A stretch of 64,000 nt of DNA, from positions 7,316,001 to 7,380,000 of the forward strand of contig JBHGNT010000012.1 of the NCBI GenBank assembly GCA_043228905.1, in the 5' to 3' direction. Source of the DNA: Azolla caroliniana (lineage: Eukaryota; Polypodiophyta). A program made the translations under genes and the position numbers. Every line of letters starts with the position of its first letter. Position 1 is the stretch's first letter. Below the pieces are notes generated by a model. That model saw only the letters and a list, made by a program, of their open reading frames with translations, ran no database searches and had not been told where the DNA came from. This document shows, one piece after another, positions 47,844 through 59,247 of this stretch.

Positions 47844-48155
47844 TGTTGTGAACAAGGCCGTCAATGTGTAGGATCAAACACCATTCGATTAGGGTTGAAT
47901 ACCTGCGTATGATCGTTTCTGAGGTCATGCACAGAGATGGAGAGAGAGAGAGAGACAGAGAGACAGAGAGGCACAAAAGACTCTTTATTCAATAGAAAAA
48001 GAATACAACACCCAACCTTACAAAAAGGTTACAAGGTCACTTTATATAGTGACCGACTTAGGGCAACTACCCTTTACGCTAATTACACAAAAGGCCCAAA
48101 CTAGAGCTATACAAGGGATAGTGTGAATACGTCCATTATACACTTGTATTCGACA
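47844..48155 (-). repeat. Copia-B 5' LTR
   Basis: 312 bp, near-identical to the copy at 42622; one G/A difference near 47925 (gtcatg versus gtcgtg) and microsatellite rearrangement. Confidence 0.95.
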
Positions 48156-50238
48156 AGGATAGCCCCCGACCGAAACGGTGGAGGCTGGACAGGAAAGATG
48201 GGCGGGGATTAGTTAAAGACGTACCCGCGGCGGCAGAGACAACGATCGAAGGCGATGGCTCTGCCTCTACGGAGCCCAACACCACCTTCGAAATCAACCG
48301 GGAGCCACGGCCGATCATGAGGGCCTAGTCACAACGAGGGAAATCTGTATTGACAGCGGAAAGCGAGGTTTTGGCATATCCGGATATCCCGGACACGGAC
48401 CATGAGTTCAACGCCCTCTTGCAGTTCGGAACCTCTTTTGAAGTCATGCAATTCTTGGCAACGCAACAGATAAAGGCCTCACAACGAATGGCCGAGGAGC
48501 ACGCGGAGCGCCAAATGATCGAGCGCGCCTTAACACAAACGGTGGAGAGCGACGATGAGGACCGGTTAGCCAGAGTCGATGATAGACAGAGGAACATCGG
48601 TATACGCCGAGTGGGGATGGAGTTACCCCCATTAAACACGCCCCTAGTTGAAGTCCATAGGGAACTGGCAAAGGTCAGCACGGGCGCCAAGGAGATGGCC
48701 ATTAAAAATAAGAATGTCTAGAAGAAGGTGAAACTGACTCAAGCTGAGCTGCAAAAAGCCAACGAACGCATCGCGGAGTTGGAAACTAACACGACTACGG
48801 CGCAACAGGCAACTCCGCCACCAAACCACGCCATCGACGCCTTGAAGGAAGAGATTGAAGCTCAGACCGCCATTGCCTCAAAAACAAAAAGGGTCGTACA
48901 ACTAGCGGAATCAGAAATTGACCGCCTTCGCGCTCAACTTCGCCAATCCTCAGACAAGGAAAAGGACATCCGGGCCAATGGCCGAAAGGCAGTAAAAACC
49001 CTTGAAGAGAAACTCGCTGCGGGGGTAGCACAGCACACCCAGACAAAAGAAGAAAACGCCCAATTACGGGAAGAAGCGAAGAAATTGGAGGCGGCAATAG
49101 CAGGACTCTGGACCTTATTGGAGAAAAAGAAGGTATGGTTCAACGAGCAGCTGGTGGGCGAATAGGAAAGAAGGCATCATCTCGAAATCCGCCTAAACAA
49201 TGAAATGGGGAAATTAGAAGAACTCCATGCAAAGGAATCCCAACTGTGGGCGGGCCTGAAGAGCGTGTATGAAGAAGCGGCGGCAATTAATCAACAAGAA
49301 ATTGCAAACCTCAAGAAGTCTGTGGAAGAAGCACGCAACCGTTGCCAGGCCATCACAGACAACGTGCGTATCCTTCTACAAACGAATCGGGAGAGGTTCA
49401 CAGCGCAGTTGAAAACGACGCTAGACAAAGGATGGATGGCGTGGGCAGCCCAAGCGGCGGAATTGCACGTGTATCGTGCGGACTGGGAGAACCAGCGAAA
49501 AGACGGTCGAGGTTTCTATAAACTCAATGAGGAGAGCATTGCGGCAATACGCGAGGACCTAGCGTAGGACTATCGCGCGCTAGCGGACCAACATTCCGAA
49601 GAACTCACGCAACTATTAGATGATTTTGGTGAAAGCCAGGAGGAGCTGTTTCACCAAATCACACAAGCCAGCAACACATGAACAAATGACGAATCCATCA
49701 CGACACCAATTCCGGACACTGCCGAAGAAGAGGAACCTCAGGCCAGGTCACCAGAAATTAACATTACGGTGAATAGCGCGGAACGACGAGCGGAATCCCC
49801 CACATTACCCGACAGCGAAACCGCTGCCCAAGAGGAACCCCATCTACCTGAGAATATGCTATCGGCCGACCACACGGAGAACGTTGCGAACCAAGCGGAA
49901 CCGCAACCCCACTCCCCAGAGCGTACAACGATGACCGCCACCACGGAGGAAGTGACGGATGAGACAGAGCCATGACCGACCACAAGCGCGCCAACAATTG
50001 AGCCCAACCCCCTAGCCCAAGAAGAGCCCATAGAGCCCGGACCGCCCACACAGGACGATCACGACACCAGGAGAAGCCCTCCCGACCAAACAGGGGAACC
50101 ACACCACGATGCACCTACGGGCCCTACGTCGTCCCTAGACGCGGACACCGTAGCAGAGCCAAACATGCATGCCATTTTGGAAGAAGATTAACGGGATGGG
50201 TTCGACGTGCCATGGCACTATCCCACAGGCGTGCCAGG

Positions 50239-51247
50239 TGTTGTCCGCCGAAATAGTAACCGACGGACAAGAGCGCAGGAATAGGGAATAGTATAAGATT
50301 GTAACGCATATAACGGTGTCGCGATATTCCGCGAGCGCGTGTAGGATCTGAGGCGGGACCACAGGGATCTTGGACTAGGGAGTATAAGAGAAAGAGTAAG
50401 ACAAGAAATGGAAGCTTAGCTCAAGAGGGGAAGAGGAAGAATAACACATAAACATAGAATAGAATAGAATCAAGATACACCCACAAGGCAAGAAGATCAA
50501 CAAGCTATATTCAGAGTTCACAAAAGATTACAACCAAGGCCGCATAGGCCGCCCCAAACGGTATAACAAAACCTTAACCCGATAAGCAAGTAGAGAAGAT
50601 GAAGAAGAAGAAAAACCTAAACGAAACCCTAACCCTAAAGCGGTAAGAACTCTAGACTAAGTGGTATACCTCTCATACGCAAAATAGGCAACCCCTTCAT
50701 GAGTGAGCCCTCCCTTCTTTTTATAGCCCAAGGAGGGAGGGACCTTACAATGTGGGATGAAATTTCCCCTCTTATTTCTATACACCATTTCCTAGTATAC
50801 ATGTGCACATGTTGCACACCACCGACTTGCCCATTCCACCCCGGTTTCACACCGTAGCCAGAAATCTTCACGACAACGGTTCACGCGGGAAGCGTGAACG
50901 GCGAAAAGACCCTACGTATATAAAGGGCAGAAAACCTCTGATAGAGGTAGCGTGTAATTTTGGAATGTAAAGAAGCGTATCGTAATAGAGTTCTATCTTC
51001 TCTGATATCTGTGTATAGCTACGGCTAATCTACTGTGTCTGTAACACCTGAGAGTGAAGAAGTAAGCAACGGTGAGTGTGTAGCCACTGTTATGGAGCTC
51101 GGTTGTAGCCGTCTCCCTTATACGCTGCTAGGTTACGGGGAACATTCCCCTACGTATTCCACACAAACACTACCGTTCGTTGTCACATAGTCACTTGGAG
51201 GTCTATGTCGAAGGACTGACCGTAGACCGTGTTCCTAATCAGTAACA
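50239..51247 (+). repeat. Gypsy-B 3' LTR, split by a solo LTR
   Basis: Starts tgttgtccgc and ends agtaaca before the gaact duplication. Removing 50317-50875 and one acgg leaves 446 bp matching the 5' LTR. Confidence 0.93.
50317..50875 (-). mobile_element. Solo LTR of the TGTCG-LTR family
   Basis: 559 bp flanked by acgg (50313-50316 and 50876-50879), a 4-bp target duplication confirmed by the uninterrupted sequence in the other Gypsy-B LTR. The plus-strand ends are tgtcgcg and cacgaca. The end blocks (tgtcgcg, gaggcgggaccac, cacgaca) match the LTR at 37248-37938. A ctataaaaag TATA-like box near 50720 reads on the minus strand. Confidence 0.92.
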
Positions 51248-51252
51248 GAACT

Positions 51253-51660
51253 GCGGCAGCACAAGCTTTAATGGACCTTTCTAGCAGGAAATTTTCTTCG
51301 CTAGAAGACTATGTCCACCATGCTAGAACCCAAATCCAAAAATCGGGTCTAGAAGGGGACAATTGGTTAATAGCTTGTTTTGTCAATGGCATCCCCAATT
51401 CGGACTATCATTAGATAGTGCACAATAAGGATCCAAAATCCTTTGAAGAGGCCATTGAAATAGTTCTTCGCTATCAACGCACTTTGAAGGACCACAACAA
51501 ACCCAACGAAGCGCCTGGGACTAAGGAGTCGCAATTCGCTGGGAAACGCAAGACACCCAACGAATTCATGGATTGCGATTGTTAGTGACAACATCCTTTT
51601 TGCGTATTCTTCAAAAAAAGGGTCATACCAAAGAGCAATGTGGAAAACTCCAATGAAAAG
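51253..51660 (+). pseudogene. Gypsy-A gag, C-terminal part
   Basis: Continues the frame left at 34200: AAAQALMDLSSRKFSSLEDY, then DNWLIACFVNGIP, TAG at 51412, then ESQFAGKRKTPNEF. A degenerate zinc-knuckle remnant with KKGHTKEQC lies near 51598-51640 in a shifted frame. Confidence 0.8.
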
Positions 51661-53403
51661 AGCACGACAACAAAGCTAAAGTTGCAAGTCTATACACATC
51701 ATTTAAGTAATTCTCAATGTTCTTTCCCTCACTATGTATTGGGTCCCAATGATTTACTAAGTGCAAACGGGTATATCAATGGATCTCCCATACAATTTTT
51801 ATTTGATTCGGGAAGCTCACACAACTTTGTCAATGATCGTTTGGTTCAAATATGGGGAATCCAACCCATCGTAAGTGATCACACCTACACGATGCAATTG
51901 GTTGATGGAAGAGTACAATACATCAACGGGGCGATTCATTCATTAGGAATTTCTATTGATACTTATATAGAGGAAGTAGACTTCCATGTAATGAATCTTT
52001 TTACCACCGATGTAATATTGGGTTATCCCTGGTTTTATAATAAAAACTCTTCTTTATTTATTGATTGGGTTCATCATTCAATAACTTTTGTACTGAGCGA
52101 TTGTACTCATTTTATTCAATGTGTCAAAAAACAATCCCTCTCGATTGTTTCCTCGTGTCCATCAATATCCGAGTTTTCTTGTTCTACTCTATTTTATTGT
52201 GTACTTGATCTGGACATTCACGTTTACAATATCGATAATGTCTCAATTCAATTAACATATTTTGAACAACAACTTGATGAAATCTTAAATGATTTTCGTG
52301 ATGTTTTTCTGAGTGAACTATTAGATGGTTTACCTCCTAAACATAATATAGACCATCGTATAGATATTGTACTTGGCGTTGCACCAATAAGTGTACCTCC
52401 TTATCGCTTAAGTCGATCTGAAGAGGATGAGGTAGCTAAGCAACTCAAGGACTATTTACGAATGGGTTATATATGTTATAGCAAATCTCCATGGGGGGCA
52501 CCAATTCTCTTGGTTAAAAAGAAAGAGGGCACATGGCGTATGTGTATTAATTACCGATGATTGAATAAAGTGACGATCAAGAATTCGTATCCATTCCCTC
52601 GGGCTGACGATCTAATTGACCGTCTCTAGGGAGCTCGGTATTTTATGAAACTTGATCTCCGTACTAGCTACCATCAAATTCGTATAAGTGAGGACGATGT
52701 TCCTAAAACGACATTTCGTACGCGCTATGGCCATTATGAGTTTTTGGTTATGCCTTTTGGTTTGACCAATGCTCCGGCTACATTTCAACAAGAAATGAAT
52801 GACATTTTCCGAGAACAACTTGGAAAATTTTTCATTATTTTCTTGGATGATATTTTAGTTTATAGTCGTACATTACAAGAACATGCTAAACATGTCCGCT
52901 TTGTTTTACAAACATTGTGTGACAAACAATTTTATGCGAAGATCTCAAAATGTGAGTTCTTCAAGAAATCAATTACTTATATTGGACATCTCATAATTGA
53001 ACGAGGAGTTGAAATTGATCCTTCTCGCATCGAGAAAATCAAGCTTTGGCCCACTCTTCGGAATATTCGAGAAGTTCGATCATTCCTTGGTTTTGTCGGG
53101 TTTTTGCGAAAATCTCTTTGTAATTACTCCCAATTGACGACGCCATTTACTGATCTTCTAAAAGGTCAAACGCGTAAGTCTACAAAACCTATTGTGTGGA
53201 ATGCTAAACTAGACCTTGCCTTTAAGGAACTCAAGGACTTGGTTTGCAAGGCTCCTTCACTCCTTTTACCCGATCCTTCAAAACCTTTTGACGTTGAAAT
53301 CGATGCAAGTGATTATGCTATTGGTGCTATCTTATATCAAGATGGTAAACCAATAGCATTCGAGAGTAAGAAACTTGATTCTGCTCAATGTCGGTATACC
53401 ATT
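51640..53403 (+). pseudogene. Gypsy-A pol, protease and RT part (split by Copia-C)
   Basis: Protease: LFDSGSSHNFV (about 51800-51835). RT: SPWGAPILLVKKKEG, then in-frame TGA (52558) after INYR, TAG (52627) before GARYFMKLDL, catalytic FLDDILVYS (about 52840-52866), and LGHLI-type YIGHLI near 52978. RNase H begins at FDVEIDASDYAIGA (about 53287). The frame breaks at RYT where Copia-C is inserted and continues in the same frame at 59248. Confidence 0.9.
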
Positions 53404-53710
53404 TGTTGAGCGGCAAGCTCAATTGGAGCCGAATCGGCCCGTGAGCAAGACGGATCGGTAAGTCGGTGAGCACCCGATGAGCAAAAGAGCCGGTGAGCTA
53501 GGGAACCGGTTAGCCGGATCCATCAGTAACCAGAAGCATAGTAGCAGCTAGATTGCTAGGGAGTTATTACTCTCGTAGTTAGTGTCAGACTCTCGAGTGA
53601 GCATTGAAGTACATCGTACTTCTGTCAGTCCGTATGGACCTGTATAAAAGTGTTCGTTGAACACATACAATGTACAAAGTGTTCATATAATTTTTTGAAT
53701 AGAGATTCTT

Positions 53711-53748
<38 letters not shown>

Positions 53749-53827
53749 GCGTATTGTTAAGCTCTCCACTAAACCCGTTCTCTGTTTTTCTGTTTTTTAT
53801 TGCTTCCACACACTATTTGTTTTTACA
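53404..53827 (+). repeat. Copia-C 5' LTR
   Basis: Contains a tataaaag TATA box at 53643 and (CT)n at about 53709-53746. Confidence 0.92.
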
Positions 53828-53839
53828 TGGTATCAGAGC
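53828..53839 (+). promoter_or_regulatory. Copia-C primer-binding site
   Basis: tggtatcagagc directly after the LTR; initiator Met tRNA type. Confidence 0.92.
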
Positions 53840-53922
53840 GCGAGGGTTGAGAACCTCTGCAGCCGACATTCGCTTTCGCAAGAAGAAAACCTAACCTTTG
53901 TAAAGAACAGAAAAAAAAAACA

Positions 53923-56900
53923 ATGGATAGAGGAATGGTTAGGTCGCTTCCGGTGGAGAAGCTCGACAGATCCAACTATGCATCTTGGTCATACAAGATG
54001 CACCAGTACCTGCTTGGGCATGGTTACTGGAGCTATGTAGACGGAGCTAACGACACAGCACCAGATGCGGCACACAAGGACTTCCCGATGTGCGAACAAT
54101 CGGCAAGCAGAGTGATGTACTGCTTTGTGTCCAGTGTCAGAGACCAGCTGCTGAGCCACGTCCGAGATGCCGAGACGCCGAAAGAGGCTTGGGGAAACCT
54201 GAAGAAGGTGTTCGCCGCAAGCACCACAGCCCGGAAGCTGCAACTCCGACACGAGTTGAGCAATGTCTTACAGAAGGGCATGTCAGTGGCTGATTACATG
54301 ACCCGAATCAAAGAGATCTGTGACTCGCTTGCCTCTATCAACGTCACTGTAGAGGAAGATGAGATGGTACAGGTCTGTATTGGGGGCCTAGCGTCTAAGT
54401 TCTGAGCTTTCCGGACAACAGTATGTACGAGGGAGAATACGTCGTCATTTTTCGACTTACAGTCGATGCTCCTTGTAGAGGAGAACCACGCCAGTGCGTC
54501 AACAAGTGCACCCATCGATAGCCGGATATTGTACACGGAGGCGGATCGGCCCCGTGGGCGTGGTGGACGAGGCGGGTCGGCACGCAATGGAGGCGGCCGG
54601 CAAGGGCAAGACCAACAGCACAAAGACCGTGCCGACAGCAGTTTTGGGACTTCCACAAGCAGGGGGAGTCAAGGTGGCGCCGGAGGCTGGCAAGACAAAT
54701 CCGCCATGAAATGCTGGTACTGTGACAAAAAAGGCCACAGAGAAAGCGAGTGCTAGAAGAAGCGTGCCGATTCGGACAGATCTGGATCCGGCAAAACCGG
54801 TCGGGAGAACCAGCAAAGCTCTCACTACCCACAAGGATCAAGAGGATCCGGAACCGGGAAGACCGGTAAGGGGCCAACCTTGATGATGAAGCACGAGGCA
54901 AACTCGATGAAGAAGACCACTTCCAAATCGGAGGAAGTGTGGTACGTTGATTCTGGTGCGTCAAATCACATGATGAGACACAAAGAGTGGCTCTCCTTCT
55001 TGGAGAAACCGGAACAACCGGGAGTTGTCGAAACAGGAGACGACACTCCTCACCCAATCGTGCATGTCGGAGAAGTTCCCCTAAACCACGTCAGACAAAG
55101 GGGGAAGATGTTGAACATATTACACGTTCCGACTATCACGAAGAACCTGGTGTCGGTCGGACAGATTGTCGACCAGGGAATGCAGGTGCGGTTTACGCAC
55201 CTCAGGTGCTTCATCGAGGAGGAGGGCCAGATTATCACGCAAGGGCGCAGAGATGGGAAGATGTTCATCCTCGATACCAATGACGTCAGCACCGCCTTGT
55301 TCGCCAAAGGACAGAAGGTCGAATCGGACATGGACCTGTGGCACAAGCAGATCGGCCACGTCAATTACCGGCGGCTTCAAGACTTGCAAACGAAACAAGT
55401 TGTTTTTGGTTTGCCGAAGTTTAGTGGCCAGAAGGCCCAAGTATGTGAAGCCTGCCAACTTGGGAAACAAGACCGGCTTCCATTCCCCGCCAAAAAAAAC
55501 CGTAGTCGTAACAAGCTCGACCTTATTCATTCGGATGTATGGGGACCGACACAGAACGTGAGTCTTGGCGGGAGTCGATACTTCGTCTCCTTCATCGACG
55601 ACTATAGCTAGCACACATGAATCTACCTCATTGAGCGGAAGAGCGAAGTCTTTGACTGTTTTCGGAACCTCCAGAGCATGGTGGAACGGGAATCAGAGAG
55701 GAAGATCAAGTGCCTGCGGTCAGATGGTGGAAAAGAATATTTTTCCGGCCAATTCAACAGTTATCTGCAACAAACAAGAATTCAGAGAGAGTTCAGCTGC
55801 AGATACACACTAGAGCAAAACGGTGTGGCCGAAAGGAAGAACCGGTCGCTTGTCGACGCGGCAAGGGCAATGCTGGAAGAGAAGAGCATGCCCCATTTCT
55901 ACTAGGCGGAGGCGGTCCGGACGACCGTCTACATCCAAAACCGGATCGGTGACAAGGTGTCCGCGCACGAGCTGTATTTCGGGCGCAAGCCGAATTTGAG
56001 ACACCTTCGGATTTTCGGCAGCATAGCATATGTGCATGTGCTGGATGAGAAACGGAGGAAGCTAGATGCAAAATCGGAGAAGTGCATCCTCGTCGGCTAC
56101 TCACATGAGCAAAAGGGGTATAAGTGTTATAACCCCTGGACGAAGCAAGTCCGAGTTAGCCGCGATGTTGAGTTTAATGAGACGGCATCATGGTATGCCT
56201 TACCAGCTCCGACTTCTGACCCCGACCCAATACCGGAGGATGAGGCTAGTGAGCCTGAACCAGTCCAGTTAGAAGATGATGAATCCGGGACTCAAGAAGA
56301 GAGTCCGGAATCGTTTCGGTTGAGTGGGCTGAACGAGAGACTGGGTCAATCCGACCAGTCAGAAGAAGAACCGGCGAGTAGTGGAGACTCTATTGTGCTC
56401 TCCCCGCGCAAGGAACCGAGGAGACAGTTCACGCACAAAGAGAAGGGGAAGAAGAAGATGTCGGATTATGGAACCGGTATTGATGAGTTGGATCTGAGCG
56501 GATCCGACTCCGGAAAGGAAAATGACGGTTCTTCGGCACCGAAGACCGAACTGGCCAAGAAGGGCCTCAAATCAGGTAACGGTGGGTTACACCGGTCAAC
56601 CCGCCAGAAGGAACCTATTAAGCGGTACAGGTATAATGAGTACATGGCGCATCACTATGCGTACATGACCAAGGTGGCGGAAGTGCGTGAGCCGGAGAGC
56701 CACGCAGAAGCGGCAAAGGACGCACATTGGCGTGCCGCTATGGAAGAAGAGATGCGGGCACTTGATGCCAACGATACATGGGACCTGGTTTACCCTCCCC
56801 GTCAGATAAAACCGATCGTATGCAAGTGGGTGTACAAGGTAAATTACAACGCCGACGGTTCAATTAACCGGTATAAGGCCCGGTTAGTGGTGAAGGGATA

Positions 56901-58251
56901 TGCACAGACCCACGGAATCGACTACGACGAGACCTTCGCTCCGATAGCGAAGATGACGACATTTGTGTGGTGTTGGCGGTTGCAGCGGCAAGGGGGTGGC
57001 ATCTTCACCAGATGGATGTGAAGAATGCATTTCTTCAAGGAGATCTTGAAGAAGAGGTCTTTATGATACAACCCCCCAGTTTCCAGACGGAGATGAACAA
57101 GTCGGCGGTATGCCAGCTGAAGAAGTCACTTTATGGCCTGAAGCTAGCCCCCCGAGCTTGGAATGCGAAGATCACGCACCGGTTGCGTAAGATGGGGGTT
57201 GCGGCCTCCAAGTTCAACTCTTCATTGTTCATCCGGCAAGGTCTGAACGGTCTAGTTTGCATCTTGTTGTACGTTGATGATCTGGTCATCACCGGACCCG
57301 GACTCGATGAAATCAGCCGAGTCAAGTCCCAGTTGTCGGATGCGTTTGAGATGAAGGACCTGGGGGACCTTCATTATTTTCTTGGGATCGAGGTGATCCG
57401 AACCCCCGACGGCATATTGCTCTCACAAAGGCAATATGTGTTGAATATGTTGTACAAGTTCGACATGACGGAATGCCGACCTATCTCTACTCCCCTGGAC
57501 CGGAACCAGAAGCTCCATCCTGACTCCGAACCGGCCTGCGATGAGAAACGGTTCCGACAAATTGTCAGAAGCCTTATATATTTGACCATCACCCGACCCG
57601 ACATCAGCTATCCGGTCGGTGTGATTAGCCAATTCATGCAGAAGCCGACCGTGGAGCATCTTCAGTGCGCGCACCGAATACTACGGTATGTGAGCGGAAC
57701 GAAGGATCGGGGACTGTTATACCAACGCGGTATAACTGAAGAGTTGGTCGGTTACACAGATACCGACTGGGCCGGCGATGCATCAGATCGTCGATCAACC
57801 TCCGGTTATATGTTTTCCCTAGGTAGTGCGGTTGTTGTGTGGAGCACCAAAAAGCAGCCAATAGTTGCTCTGTTGAGCACTGAGGCTGAGTATCAGGGCG
57901 CTACCATTGCCACTTGTGAAAGCCATTTGGCTTCGACGACTGCTACAAGACCTACGGATCGAGGTCCCGACCCCGATTCTAATCTACTATGACAACGTAA
58001 GCAACATGCAGCTCGCCAAGAACCCCATATTCCATGCTCGCACAAAGCACATAGAAGTACACTATCACTTCGTGCGTGAGCGTGTCCTGCGCGGTGAGGT
58101 CAAACTTCGGTATGTTCACACGGATCGGCAAGTTGCCGACATCTTCACCAAACCACTCGGATCGGACAAGTTGCAACACTTCACCGAAATACTTGGTGTT
58201 CAACATCTTGACGTGCCACACTTGAGGGGGAGAACGGGCAAAGACACCTGA
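53923..58251 (+). pseudogene. Copia-C gag-pol with five stops and two frameshifts
   Basis: ATG at 53923 (MDRGMVRSLPVEKLDRSNY). The same frame is read to 57021 across stops: TGA 54403, TAG 54754 just after the zinc knuckle CWYCDKKGHRESEC, TAG 55609, TGA 55618, TAG 55903. Domains: protease YVDSGASNHM (54940s), integrase H-H-C-C and FIDDYS, RSDGGKEYF, NGVAERK, then RT from about 56700. A frameshift near 56960 moves to another frame carrying LYVDDLVITG and RNase H (YTDTDWAG). A second shift near 57920 returns to the first frame for the C-terminus ([19 protein letters not shown]), TGA at 58249. The YVDD box is intact. Confidence 0.92.
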
Positions 58252-58822
58252 ACGAGCAAAGGCAAAGAGACTGCCAATTGCGTCGGTGAGGGAAGAACCG
58301 ACGATGGGTAAGTCAAGAAGAAGAAAGGAGCCGAGTCGACAAAGGAAGTCGACACGTCCGAACAAGTCGGAACAAGCGGTAGCGGCGGCAGAGTCAAGAA
58401 GGACAGAGCCGACCGAAAGAAGAAGGCCAAGACCCGAACATGGTCCAATGTGGTGAAGGGCCTGGAACCAGAAGACGAATCGGAGACAATCGATTCGGTT
58501 CAACAAACAGATTCAGAAGAACCAAATCAATTCAAGGCCAAGAGGACGAGAAGGCAGCGAAAGTCGACGCCAACACGAAGGAATCGGCGAACCGGCACAC
58601 ACCAAAGTCACAGCAGCGAGGGAGCTGAATTGGGCCTGTTGAGCAGACAAGTCGGCCGAGGAGGTCAAGGTCCGCAGAACAAGAGGGGTCACGGCAAACA
58701 GAACCGGACCGGACGAGGAGCGCGAGCAAGGCGGAGTGACGCCAGAAGGAGCCGTGCAGAAGGACTCGTTGCCACAAACGTTGACACTACGACCAGACCT
58801 CAAGTTGAGCTTGAGGGGGGAG
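58252..58822 (+). other. Copia-C 3' extension: basic open frame after pol
   Basis: Between the pol stop and the polypurine tract. The pol frame runs on past TGA 58249 and a second stop (TAA 58309), then stays open from 58312 into the LTR (about 170 codons). The translation is very rich in Lys and Arg with Gly/Ser/Gln (VKKKKGAEST, KRTRRQRKSTPTRR, GARARRSDARRSRAE). No known domain. It could be a C-terminal tail of the ancestral polyprotein, a separate small ORF, or a chance open frame in GC-rich untranslated sequence. Confidence 0.5.
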
Positions 58823-59124
58823 TGTTGAGCAGCATGCTCAATTGGAGCTGGATCAGCTGGATAAGCCTGAGCCGGTGAGCCGGTGAGCCGGGGAGCCGGT
58901 GAGCCGGTGAGTTGGGGAGCCAGTTAGCTGGATCCATCAGTAACCAGAAGCATAGTAGCAGCTAGACTGCTACGGAGTTATTACTCTCGTAGTTAGTATC
59001 AGACGCTCGAGTGAGCATTGAAGTACACCGTACTTTTGTCAGTCTGTATGGACTTGTATAAAAGTGTTCGTTGAACACATACGATGTACAGAGCATTGGT
59101 ATAAATTTTTGAATAGAGATTCTT

Positions 59125-59161
<37 letters not shown>

Positions 59162-59247
59162 CTCTCCCGCGTACTGTTAAGCTCTCCATTAAACCTGTTC
59201 TCTGTTTTTCTATTTTTCATTGCTTCTGCACGTTATTTGTTTTTACA
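58823..59247 (+). repeat. Copia-C 3' LTR
   Basis: 425 bp; differs from the 5' LTR by several substitutions and by the agccggtg minisatellite near its start. Confidence 0.92.

Larger units (their letters stand above)
42622..48155 (-). mobile_element. Copia-B, young full-length Ty1/copia element
   Basis: LTRs of 312 bp each lie at 42622-42933 and 47844-48155. They differ by eye in one substitution and small shifts in a GA microsatellite. The target duplication is aggat (42617-42621 and 48156-48160). Primer site (minus strand tggtatcagagc, 47841-47830) sits two bases from the LTR at 47844, and a G-rich tract (minus gggggag, 42940-42934) abuts the other LTR. One uninterrupted 1344-codon ORF lies between. 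It is inserted in ORF3 of Gypsy-B, in opposite orientation. Confidence 0.97.
41755..50191 (+). pseudogene. Gypsy-B third ORF downstream of pol, coiled-coil, function unknown
   Basis: A single frame runs from ATG 41755 to TAA 50189 once Copia-B and its duplication (5539 bp) are subtracted: about 965 codons. The frame is kept throughout and interrupted only by eight in-frame stops: TAG at 42130, 42397, 48326, 48719, 49163, 49565 and TGA at 49679, 49973. Segments: a Pro/Ser/Arg-rich start (to about 41915), a globular-looking domain (about 41920-42400), a Pro-rich linker broken by Copia-B at 42621, a long heptad-rich Glu/Lys/Ala coiled coil (about 48350-49650), and an acidic Pro/Thr/Glu-rich tail. 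No transmembrane helix, signal peptide or enzyme motif is seen. It is not a second gag: no zinc knuckle. I do not recognise the family. Confidence 0.72.
34201..51247 (+). mobile_element. Gypsy-B, non-chromodomain Ty3/gypsy element with an extra ORF
   Basis: LTRs are at 34201-34648 and 50239-51247 (the second enlarged by a 559-bp solo LTR), both starting tgttgtccgc, about 95% alike by eye. The target duplication is gaact (34196-34200 and 51248-51252), inside Gypsy-A gag. Order: gag with zinc knuckle, protease, RT, RNase H, integrase, then a long coiled-coil ORF before the 3' LTR. It carries Copia-B, an LTR-gag fragment and a solo LTR. No Met-type primer site follows the 5' LTR. Visibly more GC-rich than Gypsy-A and the host genes. 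Without insertions it would be about 9 kb. Confidence 0.93.
53404..59247 (+). mobile_element. Copia-C, full-length but degraded Ty1/copia element
   Basis: LTRs are at 53404-53827 (424 bp) and 58823-59247 (425 bp), start tgttgagc, end tttttaca. Flanks are ccatt (53399-53403) and ccgtt (59248-59252), a 5-bp duplication with one transition. The primer site tggtatcagagc follows at 53828; the G-rich tract gagggggg is at 58813-58820. It is inserted in Gypsy-A RNase H, same strand. Both LTRs carry a (CT)n tract, and the 3' LTR has a GAGCCGGT minisatellite (about 58868-58922). Confidence 0.95.

Noticed and set aside
41755-50191. Env-like glycoprotein interpretation of Gypsy-B ORF3
   Set aside because: No signal peptide or transmembrane segment is visible; the dominant feature is a soluble coiled coil.
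54395-55057. 220-codon minus-strand ORF
   Set aside because: Antisense shadow of Copia-C gag-protease.
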